DNA of 64,000 bases from Rehmannia glutinosa (taxonomy: Eukaryota > Streptophyta > Magnoliopsida > Lamiales > Orobanchaceae): contig JABTTQ020000016.1 of NCBI GenBank assembly GCA_016081115.2, positions 62,001-126,000 on the forward strand. The letters are read 5' to 3'. Both the position numbers and the translations under genes were made by a program. Below the pieces are notes generated by a model, which was not told where the DNA came from, ran no database searches, and worked only from the letters and a program-made list of their open reading frames with translations. Positions 45,391 to 57,302 of this stretch are shown piece by piece (the stretch's first letter is position 1; each line of letters starts with the position of its first letter).

Positions 45391-48321
45391 ATTTTACATT
45401 CATCCCTCTTAGGCATATAATCCATCTTTTATTTTATTGTTTATGTTTCCAATGCTGCTGGAAATATAATGCGTATCTCCTCCCACTCCCACTCCCTCTA
45501 CATAAATGTTCTGGTAATTGAGTGCCACGTATGAGTTTACATCTCACCGACATTCATGCCAAACGGAAGTTCTTCAACATATCTTGTATCTTTTTGTTTA
45601 TATCATTATATATTTATGTACATATATATATGTAAACACAGTTACACACGTGTATTGTATTGATATGAATGCAGACTTCAAGTAAGTATAGAATTTGACT
45701 CAATTAATATTGATCGAGTTGGCGTGAGGATTTTGGCTGCAGATTCTTTCATTCGATCTGTAAAGGAAAAATAGAAAATGAAAAGAAAAATAAAAAGTAA
45801 AAGTTATATTTAGATCATTACCATCACATTTCGTCTTTTAGAATATACATATATTAATTTTTTTAATAAGTTCGGATTACTGGTTGGAGGGGAGGAGATA
45901 AATTCCAAATAAACTGAATGATACATGGTTCGAACCCTGATTAACATCCTTATAAAGGGTTAATGATATCACTTGAAGTATAAGCTAATGGTATATATTA
46001 ATTTAGCTTAGTCATGAAAATCATTAGTCTCTCATACTCGGTCAAAGTCATAATGATATGAACATTATATTGTATTTCAACCAATCTAAACAAATTAAAT
46101 GACACCATTTGTATAGATCGTTTTAATTTCTTCTTTAAATTCAAAGTTTGGATCACCATAAATACTTCAACGGTGATAAATAATGACGTAAAAGCCCCTA
46201 AAAATGTAAAACAATAGTGGTACTGGACCAAAATGGTCACTTATATTATGTAAAAATAAAAAATAGCCACGTATTTTCAAGAACATGTTTTTTAAACTTG
46301 CCGTTTTCTAAAAAAATGATGCACGCGATACATAACTCGACACTGAATTACATAACTCTGTTACAACTTACAGTTTTTAGTAGCTAAAATAATTAAAATC
46401 TGAGTCGCCCTCACAATCCAAATCTCCACATCTTTCGGTACATTGTATAATATCTTAGTATAGAATCAAAATATCAACAAATTAATTATTAACAAAATGC
46501 ATATACACAAGATATAAGAATATCAATATTATTCCCTAAACATAATTAACATACGCGTGTCTACTCACTACACAACTTATAAAGTGGGACGAAAAATATC
46601 TACAATCTGATTCAATTGGCAAGTATTGCAAGGAAAAGATAAACAAAAAAAAATTAAATAATGTTTTTATATTGATGATATGATGATATGATCAAAGCTC
46701 ATCACCAAGAATTCCAGAAGCAAAAACATAAATGCAGTTTCCAAGGAAGATAAGCTAAGTGGGCCAATAAGAAACGTCCGCGTGTGAAGGGCTCATCATT
46801 GGGAGGCGTATCTTTAGAATTATGACGTGGTGGAATTGAATTTTTGTTTGCATTAATTATTAAATAAAAATGTGGGCTTATTATTTAATTTGTTATACCT
46901 ACTTTGGTTGCGATGCTGCTAGGGGTACAAGTGTGCGGTGGTCGCCGCGGCGGCGGGCGGGGATGGACGGCGGAAGTCGTCGACCTTTGCTGGGATCGAG
47001 GCATGTGCACTCACATGGATTTTTGTTGGAGGGTTTGACTGTTTAATATTTATTGATCACTTCAAATTTTTCTAGCTATAGTTTTTCAACTCAAAAGTGG
47101 CTTTCATATTGATTTGTTTGACTTGTCAAAAAAAAGGCTTTTTTTTTTTTTTTTTAATCCCGTTGTTCGTGTAAAAGTTAAGTGTAGGTGAGGATGAAAC
47201 TGAACTCCTCATACCCATATGATTTGGGCGAATAAATTAGTTGTACTTTGGTTCGGGTTGTTTCGTCTCGAGTCTAGGTATTTCAGTTTGTGACCTGTAA
47301 AAGAGTGAATATTAGGCTAGGCGGGTGGATCCCCTCCGATGTTAAACTCAGTTACAAGATGTAAGGTCGATAAAAAACTGAAAAGCGAGGTGACTAGCAG
47401 TTAATAAATAAGATATCTGTATCAAGAAAATTAAATTGTGTTGTATTTATAGATTTTGAATTTAGTAGGTCGTACGATATAGCTCCACGTGTCAAGATCG
47501 TCTAGGTCCACCTGTCAGGACACAATATAATCAATGTATTGGGCGTGTCGTGACCCGAATATGAAAGTCGTCTTTGTCCAACTTGGTGTTTGGCTCATTA
47601 GTGAGGGTATGAGGGTAATTTTGGCCTGATACCTATCACCATCTTTAGAGGGGGGGAAATGTCTCAATGTACCAAGTCAGTCAAAAAATGGCAAACTTTT
47701 GAACATAATTTTAGCAGCAAAGGTTTTGGATGTATGGACTAATATGTTAGTAGGGAAAATTGTCTTAACTAGGCTCTAGATTCTGATCACGTAACGCATT
47801 AACTAAAAGATATTATCCTTTTTTTTTTGAGGAAAAAAGATATTATCCTTAGGATCAAAGTGTTTGTAAAACACTAAAAAAAAGTGATCACCAACTTTTA
47901 GCTAGGGAAAAAAATAGTACTATTTGCAAATATCAACTTTTACTTGTGCTTTATCTTCATTTAATTAAAGTTTAAAAGTTGGGGATGGGGTGTGTTTGAT
48001 TTTAGAAAAGTGATGGTATTTTTTTGTAACTAAAGAAACATTTCTTTTTAACATTCATATCTTCAAGCTTTTGTCATACCCTTCTCTCCCTAAACGCCCA
48101 ATTGCCCATATCATTCAGAAAAATATAATATGTCCTATTAAAAATAAGAATGATATAATTTTTTGTTAGGTCAAAATGTTATTAATGAGCACAAATAATA
48201 CTCAATCAAAAATACATTGTCCCGATTACAAATGATGCGACCTAGAACAAATGAAAAGCTCAATCCCAATTCCCCCTACACCTATACAAAACTATTATTA
48301 AGACAAAATCCATTTAGGTTA
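45391..48321. other. Intergenic, no gene seen
   Basis: A TGGTTCGAACCCTGATTAAC-bearing repeat fragment (about 45880-45950) is the inverted partner of one at 58586-58660. A short GC-rich patch at 46918-46990 (GGTCGCCGCGGCGGCGGGCG) stands out but has no supported gene. A MITE relative of 31605 lies at about 47860-48010. A T run lies at 47140-47155. Confidence 0.35.
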
Positions 48322-48790
48322 TTACTCCAAGGCAGTAACATTTCTTCTTAATAATGGCATTTTTGCTCTAATCCAATTCCACATGGTCATTTTAATCCCG
48401 CTGATGTTTGTATTGTCAATCTGTTTTTCTCCGAAGACGATTTCACGTTTTGGTGTTTCTTTTAGTTTTGAACAAGCCCAAATGATGCAAGAAACGCTTA
48501 ATTTGATCATTATGTCACACGTACGAAAACCCAAACAAATCATAGCATTGAACCCATATGCTGTAAATTTATTGCATTCAAAAAAGAGATGTTGATTTGT
48601 TTCTTTCTCCTTTTGGCATAGTGCCCAAATTAAGAGAAGGAACTTGATTTGAGACCACTCCACGTTTCACTAGCATTTCCTTAATTGGTAACCATCCTTG
48701 TAATAACTTCCACCCAAATGCGCACTTTATTATGAATCATCTTACCCAAGATCCGACCAAGAGTTTTGTAATAATTAAGAAGGAAGTTTT
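48322..48790 (-). pseudogene. 3' fragment of a LINE (reverse-transcriptase zinc-binding domain)
   Basis: The minus-strand frame has a pattern typical of the zf-RVT domain at the C-terminus of plant non-LTR retrotransposon ORF2: ALCQKEKETNQHLFFECN, then FNAMICLGF. The segment just upstream (about 48600-48760) reads in another frame like the preceding part (a KRGVVSNQ-type stretch), so a frameshift separates them. No RT core is present. A dead LINE remnant. Confidence 0.65.
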
Positions 48791-49033
48791 TTTTTTTTTC
48801 TTTTGGATAGAACGATTTTTTTTTGTCTTTTTATCCAACCACTTCAGTTCCGATTTTTTCCCAGCAATTTTTAGCATATGTTTTGTAAACACTAATGACT
48901 CCTGATTATTGATTATTTTTAACTTTTGCTAAAATAAATAATTTCTTCTAAGAGTAGAAATGTTATTAGCACTACCAACATAGGTGTATATATCCATGAT
49001 AAATTGGAACTATAAAAGGATCCAATAACACCA

Positions 49034-49040
<7 letters not shown>
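48791..49040. other. Spacer between the LINE fragment and a (TA)n tract
   Basis: AT-rich; nothing recognised. Confidence 0.3.

Positions 49041-49073
<33 letters not shown>
49041..49073. repeat. (TA)n microsatellite at the left of element E1
   Basis: Uninterrupted TA dinucleotides directly abutting the first base of E1. Confidence 0.95.
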
Positions 49074-49076
<3 letters not shown>

Positions 49077-50939
49077 TTGGTTCAAATGGGACATCCATCC
49101 TTATATGAGACAGTGGGGATTTATTATGATAATTGGATTGATTTTTTGGATGATTCAGATTAATCCCATTTTTTTAGGCCAAGTAGTTAATAGATACACA
49201 TCATCAAGGTCATATGTGTAATTTGACCAATTTTCGGATTTTTTTGTAAGGGCTATTCTGTCATTTTTTACAAGTGTAAAAGGAAGTTATTAATTGCCAT
49301 TTTAATTGGAGCGATTTTTGGGAGAGTTTTTTCCATTCAAAACACCACCTCTCTCTCTATCTTTCTTCTGATAAACTACACAGAGCAAATCTTTTGAGAT
49401 TCGAAACCACTGTCTCCTCTCTTCTCCTCTCTTCAACCCATCGTTCACTTCCAATTTCAACCCCCTTTTTCGGTGGTTTTTTTACAGAGAGGGGGTTGGA
49501 AGATATCAAAACATCAATTATTTAAATCTAAAAATCTCAGCGAGAAAGTAGAATGTTCTCGCACAGAGGGAACAAGTTATGCATTACAGAGGAAGAGAAG
49601 AACGAGCCCGAGTTTGCTAAGAAGCTTGCTTCATTGGCTGATCTTTATGTTTTTTCATTATTTTGGCAAATTTTATTGGTTTGTTGGTAATGTTTAGTTG
49701 TTGTAGTACTGGGGGATTTTGGGGTTTTGTATTATTCAGATTTTGGGGGGTTCCTTCCAGGATTGTTTCAAAAGTCAAAACAAAATGAAACAGAATATTT
49801 GGACCAAGAATATAAACAAATCAGCAGATTATTCGTATTCTACTTTATTGTTGTCTATGATTTTTTTGCTTTTGTGTGGCGCAATGCAACATGTCTCCTA
49901 ATGATTTTGTTGTATAAGAGCTTTTTATATTTATGTGTAATATAATTATGTTGTATACTTAGTTTAGTTTTAGTGGTTATTTAATACAGTTTTGTTGTTT
50001 TGTGCAGTACATTTTTGTGTATATCTTCAACATAGTTTAACTTCAATGATAGTTATATAATACAATTTTAATGTATTTGTCATCAAATGTTTGTGTAGTG
50101 TTAGAATAATTTTACTGTATTTGTCATTAAATGCTTGTATAGTACAATGAAATTTCGATATTTATACAGTGAACAGTCCTTAACCACACAGTAATATTAA
50201 AGTGAATAAACAATATTATTTGGAAGGATTAAACACGTTCTTATCGACTTAGTATGTATACTGTATATCATCCTAAATTATTTGGAAGGATTAAACACGT
50301 TCTTATTTTTTTGTTTAAAATAAATGCACTTGATCAATACACAGTGAAATAAATATATAACGAGTGAAATTTTGACATTTATACGAAAGAAAACGCTCTT
50401 AACCACACAATAATGTTAAAATGAATAACCAGTATTATTTGGAAGAATTAATTACGTTTTTATTGACTTAGTATTTACACTGTATATCATCCTAAATTAT
50501 TTGAAAGGCTTAAACATGTTCTTATTTTTTTTGTATAAAATAAATGCACTACAATATACAGTGAAATAAATATATAGTACAGTGAAATTTTTACATTTAT
50601 ACAATAAAACGCTCGTAACAACACAGTAATATTTAAAGTGAATAAACAATATTATTTGGAAGGAGATTATATACGATATTGTTGAACTAAATTTACAACC
50701 CAACTACTGATTTGGTAAGATTTTGTTGACATTTTTTGTGCATATCAAATCCTAGAATTTAGGACACGTCAATTACATGGATGATTATTTACTTAAATAG
50801 TCAATTATACCCTTACTAATTATAATTAATAATTATTAATTTAAATATTAGCCATTAAATCCGGACTCTCAATTGGAATATTTCAACGACTTGGATAAAT
50901 TCCCTTGTCTCATAAGGGGGTGTCCCATTTGAACCATCC

Positions 50940-50940
<1 letters not shown>
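49074..50940. mobile_element. TIR element E1 set in (TA)n, non-autonomous
   Basis: Left GATTTGGTTCAAATGGGACA and inverted right end (RC: GATGGTTCAAATGGGACACC) match, and the similarity extends inward through ATGAGACA and GGGGATTTAT. (TA)n lies on both sides. The interior holds a pyrimidine-rich stretch (49350-49460, CTCTCTCTC) like the one in E2 and a region of degenerate repeats (49980-50640), such as TATTTGGAAGGATTAAACAC repeated at 50217 and 50279. No transposase seen; E1 looks like a deleted relative of E2. Confidence 0.75.

Positions 50941-50994
<54 letters not shown>
50941..50994. repeat. (TA)n microsatellite between E1 and E2
   Basis: About 26 TA units bordered on each side by an element terminus. 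Confidence 0.95.
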
Positions 50995-50996
<2 letters not shown>

Positions 50997-52590
50997 ATTT
51001 GGTTCAAATGGGACACCCTCTTATATGAGACGGTGGAGATTTATCCAAGCCATTGGATTGATATTTTGTATGACTAAGATTTTTCCCTTTAATTTAGGCT
51101 GTTTTTAATCGATTCAATTAAAAAGGTCAAAGTGGTCATTTTCGAAATATTCAAGAGTGGGCGTTTAGTAATTTTGTAATTGGTAAGTTATTTATTCTTT
51201 TCTTAATTTGCGCTATTTTTTGGGAGTTCAAACATCGTATCTCTCTCAGATTCTCTCTACGATATGCACGTCTCTTCACGCCTTCTCCTATCAAACACTC
51301 CATATCCTCTCAAACACTACTTCTCTCTCACCGTCAACCATTTTTTCCCCTCTCAAAGTCTCATTTTTTCCCCTCTCACTCCATCGCCGTCAACAGTCTT
51401 CTTCCTCAAACACTCCCTTTTTCTCTCCCCGTGTTGTCCCTCCCGATGAGTTGCGACCGACCGCCTCGAGCATCCACATATTTCCACCGTCTCTCTCACT
51501 GTGCCGTCTCTCTCACCGACCGACCGATCGATCGGGCCGCGCGACGCACCACCACCTCAGATCGCCCTTTTCCTCCTTTCGACCGACAAAGAAGTTTTGG
51601 TACATATTTGTTTAATTTTTTGTATTTGTAATTTTTACCTAAATCTTGAAAATATTTTTAGAATTAGTGTGTAGTTTCTAGGGTTTTATATTTTTATTTT
51701 TGGGGGGAAATTATGAAAATGCTAATTTTGAACTGAATTTTTGTTTTAAATTCTAGTATTTTCATTGTTGGGACTGTTTTTTCAATTTCTAGGGTTTTTT
51801 TTAAATTTTTTTCATTGTAAATAATATCAATCACAATTTCATTGGCAAAAATACCAGTATTATTTACAGCAAAAGTACTGTCTTTCGGGGGAAAAGTGCT
51901 TAAAATTTATTGTTTTGTTGTGGGAGGGGGACGGCTGCCATTTACCTTTTTTTTCCTTTTTATTGAATCGCTGCTACTGATCATTCATATGATGATTTTT
52001 GTCATGTCCTTGTTACCTTTTGTTGGAGTTATAATGGATGATTGAGGTTATTTGATAGTGTACAAAAACAAGTAGCATTCATTATATAAGATCGTTCAAT
52101 TGGTGTGGGTTCTTAAAGTTTTTAGACACTTCCAGATACTTCTATATGTGAATTTTTATGGGTATTGACCACGAAAAGAATATGAAAGTTCCCCTGTTAA
52201 TTATTTTTTAGTGTTAATTAATACATTTTTAGTGCAAAATTAATGTATAAAGTTCCACAAAATTTGGTTAGTCCATACATAATGCATTATTACTATATTG
52301 TTAGTGCAATTTCTATGTATACATAACACATTATTACTGCAACGCCAACTGCACACATGATATATTAATATTGTATAGATAGTGTAAATTCAATGTACGC
52401 ATATTGTAGTATTACTGTGTATTTAGTGCAATTTTAATGGATGAATGATACATTATTACTCAATGTCAACTGTACGCTTGGTGTATTTTTACTGTATATA
52501 TAGTGCAAATTCATTGTATACATAATGAAGTATTACTGTTTTACACCCATGTGTTGTTTATTGTTGATTTAATGCTATGTTTAATGATAT

Positions 52591-52923
52591 TTGTTGCTAG
52601 ATGTGGGTTTTTCATTATATATTTCTTCAAGGGGTTGTGATCAGATGTTATGGTCCGTCAAAAATGCTACATTGAGTAGGTTGTCTATGCCGTGGAGGGA
52701 CTCCGAGAATAAAGTTGATTGTGGATTTTTGCAATGCGCCACATGGAGACATACATGGGCGGAGCGCATGGTTGAGGCTCGGGCTAAATAAGGGTGGTGG
52801 GAATCTGATATCTAACCTTCGCATTAAGTATTGCTACTTGATTATTAGCGAAGAGAACAATGAGCAAAGAGAAAAGAGTCTGATGGAGGCAATGAGGTTC
52901 TGGATGAGGAAGGATGTTATGTG
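52591..52923 (+). pseudogene. Ulp1-like (C48) cysteine protease C-terminal remnant in E2
   Basis: The frame at 52591 reads MPWRDSENKVDCG; the Cys of DCG (codon 52720-52722) is the expected catalytic residue of Ulp1/SENP-type deSUMOylating proteases. A one-base shift right after it gives the typical continuation FAMRHMETYMG. A further shift leads to NKGGGNLISNL and REKSLMEAMRFWMRK before a TGA at 52921-52923. The His and Asp of the triad lie upstream and are not seen. Plant MULEs of the Kaonashi type and other transposons carry such domains. Only the last about 85 residues are left. Confidence 0.65.
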
Positions 52924-54066
52924 ATTTTATCAGCTTTTTTAGGATGAACGTGTATTAACCCTATGTTATTATTATCTTTTGTCGGTTCTGTTTGTTGGAT
53001 TATTTATTTCCTTTGCTTTTCGTGTCAAATTATCTTTATGAATGCTACAATGGTATAGTTAGGCAATTTTGATGTTGGTTATTTTTTGGAGTCTAACTGA
53101 ATATTGTTTTGTTGGAATGTTTAATTAATGCAGTTTTTAATGTGTACATATTGATAGGACGATGGTACGTGTTGTGTATGTGGTTTAATGTTTGTTAACA
53201 TGCGCCCATGATAATCGAATGTTGTATAATTAGTATTAGAATGTTGTATAATTAGTGTATTTTTACTGTAAATTAAAAATTGAATGTCGTTTTGGTGGAA
53301 TGTATTATAATACTGTATAATTAGTGTTTTTTTACTGTAGAATTAGTGTATTTTTACTGTATAATTTTGCGATTGGTTATTTTGAAGTCTAACTGAGTAT
53401 CGTTTTGTTGGAATATTTATTAATGCAGTTTTTAATGTGTACATATTGTTAGGATGTTGGTACGTGTTGTGTGTGGTTTAATGTTTGTTAACATGCGCCC
53501 ATATTTATCGAAGGTTGTGTAATTAGAATTAGAAGGTTGTATAATTCGTGTATTTTTACTGCATAATTAGTATTACAATCGAGTAAAATTTGTGCAGTTG
53601 TATTGTATGATTATTATTAAAATGTTGTATATTTGTGCAGTTTTACTGCATTTTTTTTAGGGAAAAAGGATATTTTAGAGTTTTTTTTTTGGAGGGGGTA
53701 GGAATGACCATGTATATATTACTGCAAAATCAAAGCAAGAATGTATTTATACTGAATATATATTTTTTCAGATTTTAACGTAACACGATGTACATTGGTG
53801 ATTTGGTTCATTGTGCGGTTAATAGCATTTCAGTGTATAATTGTCATATTTCACTATACTATATATACATGTTTACTGTGTAGTGAATGCAATTATTTCG
53901 TACAATAAAAATAATAATAAAAAAACAAATTGTAATGAGCAGGTGATAACATACTAACGAAATAGTAAAATGTACTAACGAAACATTATTCTTGATGCAA
54001 AGAAACATTGAAAACTTACTAAAACTTGATGAGTGTCATTGTTGATTGAAAATGTTTAATATCTAA

Positions 54067-54760
54067 TTAGGTTTTTAAACGTTCGGGGCACGTTCTACGC
54101 GGTATTTTGTCTTGTTCAACTATTGGAATCCAATACTTTGTTAAACCATGCGAAATCTCTAGTCTTTCTATAGTGTAACCTGCATTGTCTAAATCAACAA
54201 ACAATTAATTAGTTTTCTGAAGCAAAATACATATACATACAGAATATCAGTTCTTAATATACATTAAAATGTACACTAAAATACAGCATAATATGCAGTT
54301 ATAACATGAAGAGCAATCTATTTTTCGTAGTATCATGGGACGTATGCTATGGTTTTAGAAAACAATTTCATAATTACATACATACACCACAATATATTAT
54401 ATTTAAAGATTTCATTCATGTACATATACAGTAAAAGCACATTACACGTACATTAAAATACAACTACGCATACAGTGTTTCGCCAATAAATTTCATTCAA
54501 AGCATCTTGGAAGGTGTTCTAGGTTTTACATGCAAACATTTATGTAATACAATATATACAACAAATCAGTTCTAAATAAACACTAATGTTATACTATTTA
54601 TACTGTTAAATTTCAAAGTAACGTTGTTTCTCATGAAGGATGGAGTGGCAATATTTTTCCCGGAATTACAATTACATAATATTTAAAAAATAAAACAGTG
54701 TATAGAGATAAATATATATTCACCTTGCTGTACGTCGGAATCGTTAATATTGTCTTCCAT
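54067..54760 (-). CDS. Small two-exon frame inside E2, unidentified
   Basis: Not recognised. Exon 1, 54724-54760, encodes MEDNINDSDVQQ plus one base and ends at a donor GTGAAT. Exon 2, 54067-54188, starts after the acceptor TTGATTTAG and completes the codon as Asp, then reads NAGYTIERLEISHGLTKYW and ends PERLKT before TAA. The phases match exactly (1 and 2 bases), although middle exons may be missing. The product would be about 52 residues, acidic at the start and basic at the end. It lies at the right end of E2 and points inward, where a second transposon gene is expected in MuDR-type layouts. Confidence 0.4.
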
Positions 54761-55130
54761 CGCCGACACCGATTTTGTGTTCTTCTATTATGGGGTCTGC
54801 GACTCTGCGCAGCACTCTCTATTGAATTTTGCAGTCGTCTATGGCTTCTTGTTGAAGAAGACGCACGTTTTTTTGGAGGGGGGGATATTGGTTGTGATTT
54901 GGAAAGATTGTGAATCAATTATTTTCTCCTTATCTATTCCTATAAATTAGGAACGGTTCTCTCACTAATTTGTTATTTTCTCAAATTGTCTATTGTGCCC
55001 TTATTGCCTATACTTAATAATTGTTAAATTAATATTAGCCATTAAATCTGGACCATTAATGGTAATATTTTCAATGGCTTGGATAAATCCCCACCGTCTC
55101 ATATAAGGGGGGTGTCCCATTTGAACCTTT

Positions 55131-55132
<2 letters not shown>

Positions 55133-55175
<43 letters not shown>
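55133..55175. repeat. (TA)n microsatellite between E2 and E3
   Basis: TA run, slightly imperfect at its right end (TTATA), abutting both elements. Confidence 0.95.
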
Positions 55176-55176
<1 letters not shown>

Positions 55177-56246
55177 GGAGGGGATCCTGTGAGACCACCC
55201 TCCTAGGTTAGTCCATAAGACTAAATCTACACCATCCAAATAGTAAATCAATGGCTAAGATATATTACAATATATACAACATTTCATAAGTAAGTATACA
55301 ACAGAAGGGATAAAATAGAAATCCAGGAAATTAAATATAGTAACCGCTTCCTAAAAATTAGGGACATGATTTTGTATTGATCACGTCCCCATAATCAAGC
55401 GATTCACCTTTCCTTTCTTTCTCTTCCCATTCGAACCTGCAATTTATTCAAATATGACAACAAAATCGTGCAACAATTAATGAAAAATATACAATTACAC
55501 TAAACTAACTATACATTAAAACATTATTAAGTATACATAAACAATTAACTACGTATACAACTACACTAAACTACCTGTACATTAAAACTTTACTAAGTAC
55601 ACAGAAACATTTAACTAAGTATACAATTACATTGAACTAACTATATATTAAAATAACCGATCAAAAAAAAACTATATATTAAAATAATACTAAGTATACA
55701 AAAATATTTAACTAAGTATACAATTACACTGAATTACTTATATAACTAAGTATACAATTTCATTGAACTAAGTATACAAATCCACAGAACTAGGTATACA
55801 AATCCACAAAACTAGGTATACAAATTTACTAAATTACTTACTAAAGTACTTATATAACTAAGAATACGATTCCACTGAACCAAGTATACAAATCCACTGA
55901 ACTAAATATACAATAAAATACGACTAAGTATACAAGTCCACTGAACTAAGTATACAATAAAACGACTGTTCACAAATATGGCGGAAATAAGTATCAATTT
56001 TGAAAAAAATACTTGAAGTTGATGATTTTTCCTCCCTAAAAATCGGGTAACTGAAAAGGTAGGATTATGTTTCCTTAAAAATAGCTAATAACTTTCCAAT
56101 TAACATGACTAATTAAATATAAAAGTACAATTATACCCTTATATGCCTAAATTAACTAAAATGATCTACATCATCCAAAATTTTAAATCAAGAAAGTCAT
56201 GTGTTTTACATGACTAACCTAAAGATTGGCCTCATTTTTAACTAAT

Positions 56247-56248
<2 letters not shown>
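55176..56248. mobile_element. Element E3 set in (TA)n
   Basis: The left end GGGAGGGGATCCTGTGAGAC then CCTAGGTTAGTCC is partly matched by the inverted right end (RC: TTTAGGTTAGTCATG), with a shared GATGTAGAT/ATCTACACCATCC block further in. The interior (55490-55970) is an array of variants of AACTAAGTATACAATTACAC. (TA)n flanks both sides. A different family from E1/E2 but with the same design: microsatellite borders and internal degenerate repeats. Confidence 0.6.
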
Positions 56249-56291
<43 letters not shown>

Positions 56292-56301
56292 CGCGCGCGC
56301 G
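56249..56301. repeat. (TA)n(TG)n(CG)n compound microsatellite at the right of E3
   Basis: A TA run followed by TGTGTGTG and GCGCGCGCGCGCG. Confidence 0.95.
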
Positions 56302-56671
56302 CGCGAGCATGTGTATGCTAGCTAAATATAAAAGACGTACATGATCGATTTTACTGCTTTCTAATGTCACATTATATTCAATTGCTTATAACAATTGACT
56401 CTCAAAATTTTAGTTTTGACTTGAAACATGTCTTTGTTGAGCAAACCCCAATTTCGCAAATGATTTTAGCTAGAAGCTTTTGGAGCAGAACTAATTTCAT
56501 CACATAACACATAATTTTTGATTAATTTGCCTTACTTTGACACGCATCAAATAGTATCAAACTTCAAAACCACTTGCACTATATTTTTTTTTTTTTTTTA
56601 TATATTTCGTCCTCTTGAAACCACATTCGAATACTTATCAACATTCTAACCATATATAACCATATATATAT
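56302..56671. other. Intergenic spacer
   Basis: AT-rich; a T run at 56585-56599. Nothing coding seen. Confidence 0.3.
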
Positions 56672-56901
56672 GGGATAATTACAAAAAAAAAAAAAAAATC
56701 TTTGAGATTTGATTCCGTCTTACATTTTTCCTGTGATTTTCAAAAATATTTCTAAAACCCCCCTGACATTTACAAAAATAATACAGTTACCTCCTTTAAA
56801 TTTAAGACAAAACGAATCCTAGAAGTTTTTTTTATAATTTTGAAATATTTATGTGTTTTTTTATAATTAACCCAAATCTAGGGGTATTTTTGTAAGTACC
56901 C
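56672..56901. mobile_element. Mutator-like MITE family A, copy 6, upstream of CYP707A
   Basis: It starts GGGATAATTAC and ends TTTTTGTAAGTACCC, with inner family blocks such as CCTTTAAATTTAAGACAAAA. The TA-rich flanks make the 9-bp duplication ambiguous. It lies about 400 bp upstream of the CYP707A start. Confidence 0.75.
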
Positions 56902-57183
56902 TTATATATTTATATTTTTGTTACTTAAAAGTCCGAATAAATTATATACACATCAATTTTTTTGCCTGGTCAACATTTAGATATTTTGATAGATATATTG
57001 AGCCCATGAGAAAGAGATTAAATGCCATACTCCCATATTTTAATCTTCACAAAAAAAAAAAAAACACGTGGTCTCTAATAATTGGATACTTCCATTTCAA
57101 AACCACCAAAAATTGACTCTCCTCCATCAGATAATTTCAACACCCCCACCCCACCCCCCACCCACCCCCCAAACAAAAACCAC

Positions 57184-57193
57184 TATATATAAT
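57184..57193 (+). promoter_or_regulatory. Likely TATA box of CYP707A
   Basis: CACTATATATAATAAACC about 110-120 bp upstream of the first plausible ATG (57303). Preceded by a C-rich tract (57141-57170). Confidence 0.5.
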
Positions 57194-57302
57194 AAACCCA
57201 AGAAACAAACCATGTAAGGTTAAGGTTTCACCGTTCATAGTGTTAATTTGTGCACATATATATCTACCCTTGTTGTCTACCTTAGCTTGTGCCACCTATA
57301 CC

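Larger units (their letters stand above)
50995..55132. mobile_element. TIR element E2 set in (TA)n, with two gene remnants
   Basis: Left GGATTTGGTTCAAATGGGAC and inverted right end (RC: GGAAAGGTTCAAATGGGACA) open long inverted repeats, about 70 bp, through ATATGAGACGGTGG and ATTTATCCAAGCCATTG. It is bordered by (TA)n at both ends. A plus-strand unit begins with a pyrimidine-rich leader (51235-51450) and ends with a Ulp1-like protease remnant (52671-52923). A minus-strand unit lies near the right end (54067-54760). Between them are arrays of GTATAATTAGTGTATTTTTA-type repeats. The convergent two-gene layout recalls Mutator-like elements, and Ulp1-type genes are known from some MULEs; the superfamily is inferred. 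Confidence 0.75.

Noticed and set aside
46918..46990. GC-rich patch that could be a coding exon or CpG island
   Set aside because: No splice sites, start or domain could be placed, and no neighbouring exon was found.
51208..51615. Open frame of 135 codons at the left of E2
   Set aside because: Ser/Pro/Leu-rich translation of a pyrimidine-rich leader; no domain, and other frames are equally open. Better read as a 5' UTR-like region of the element.
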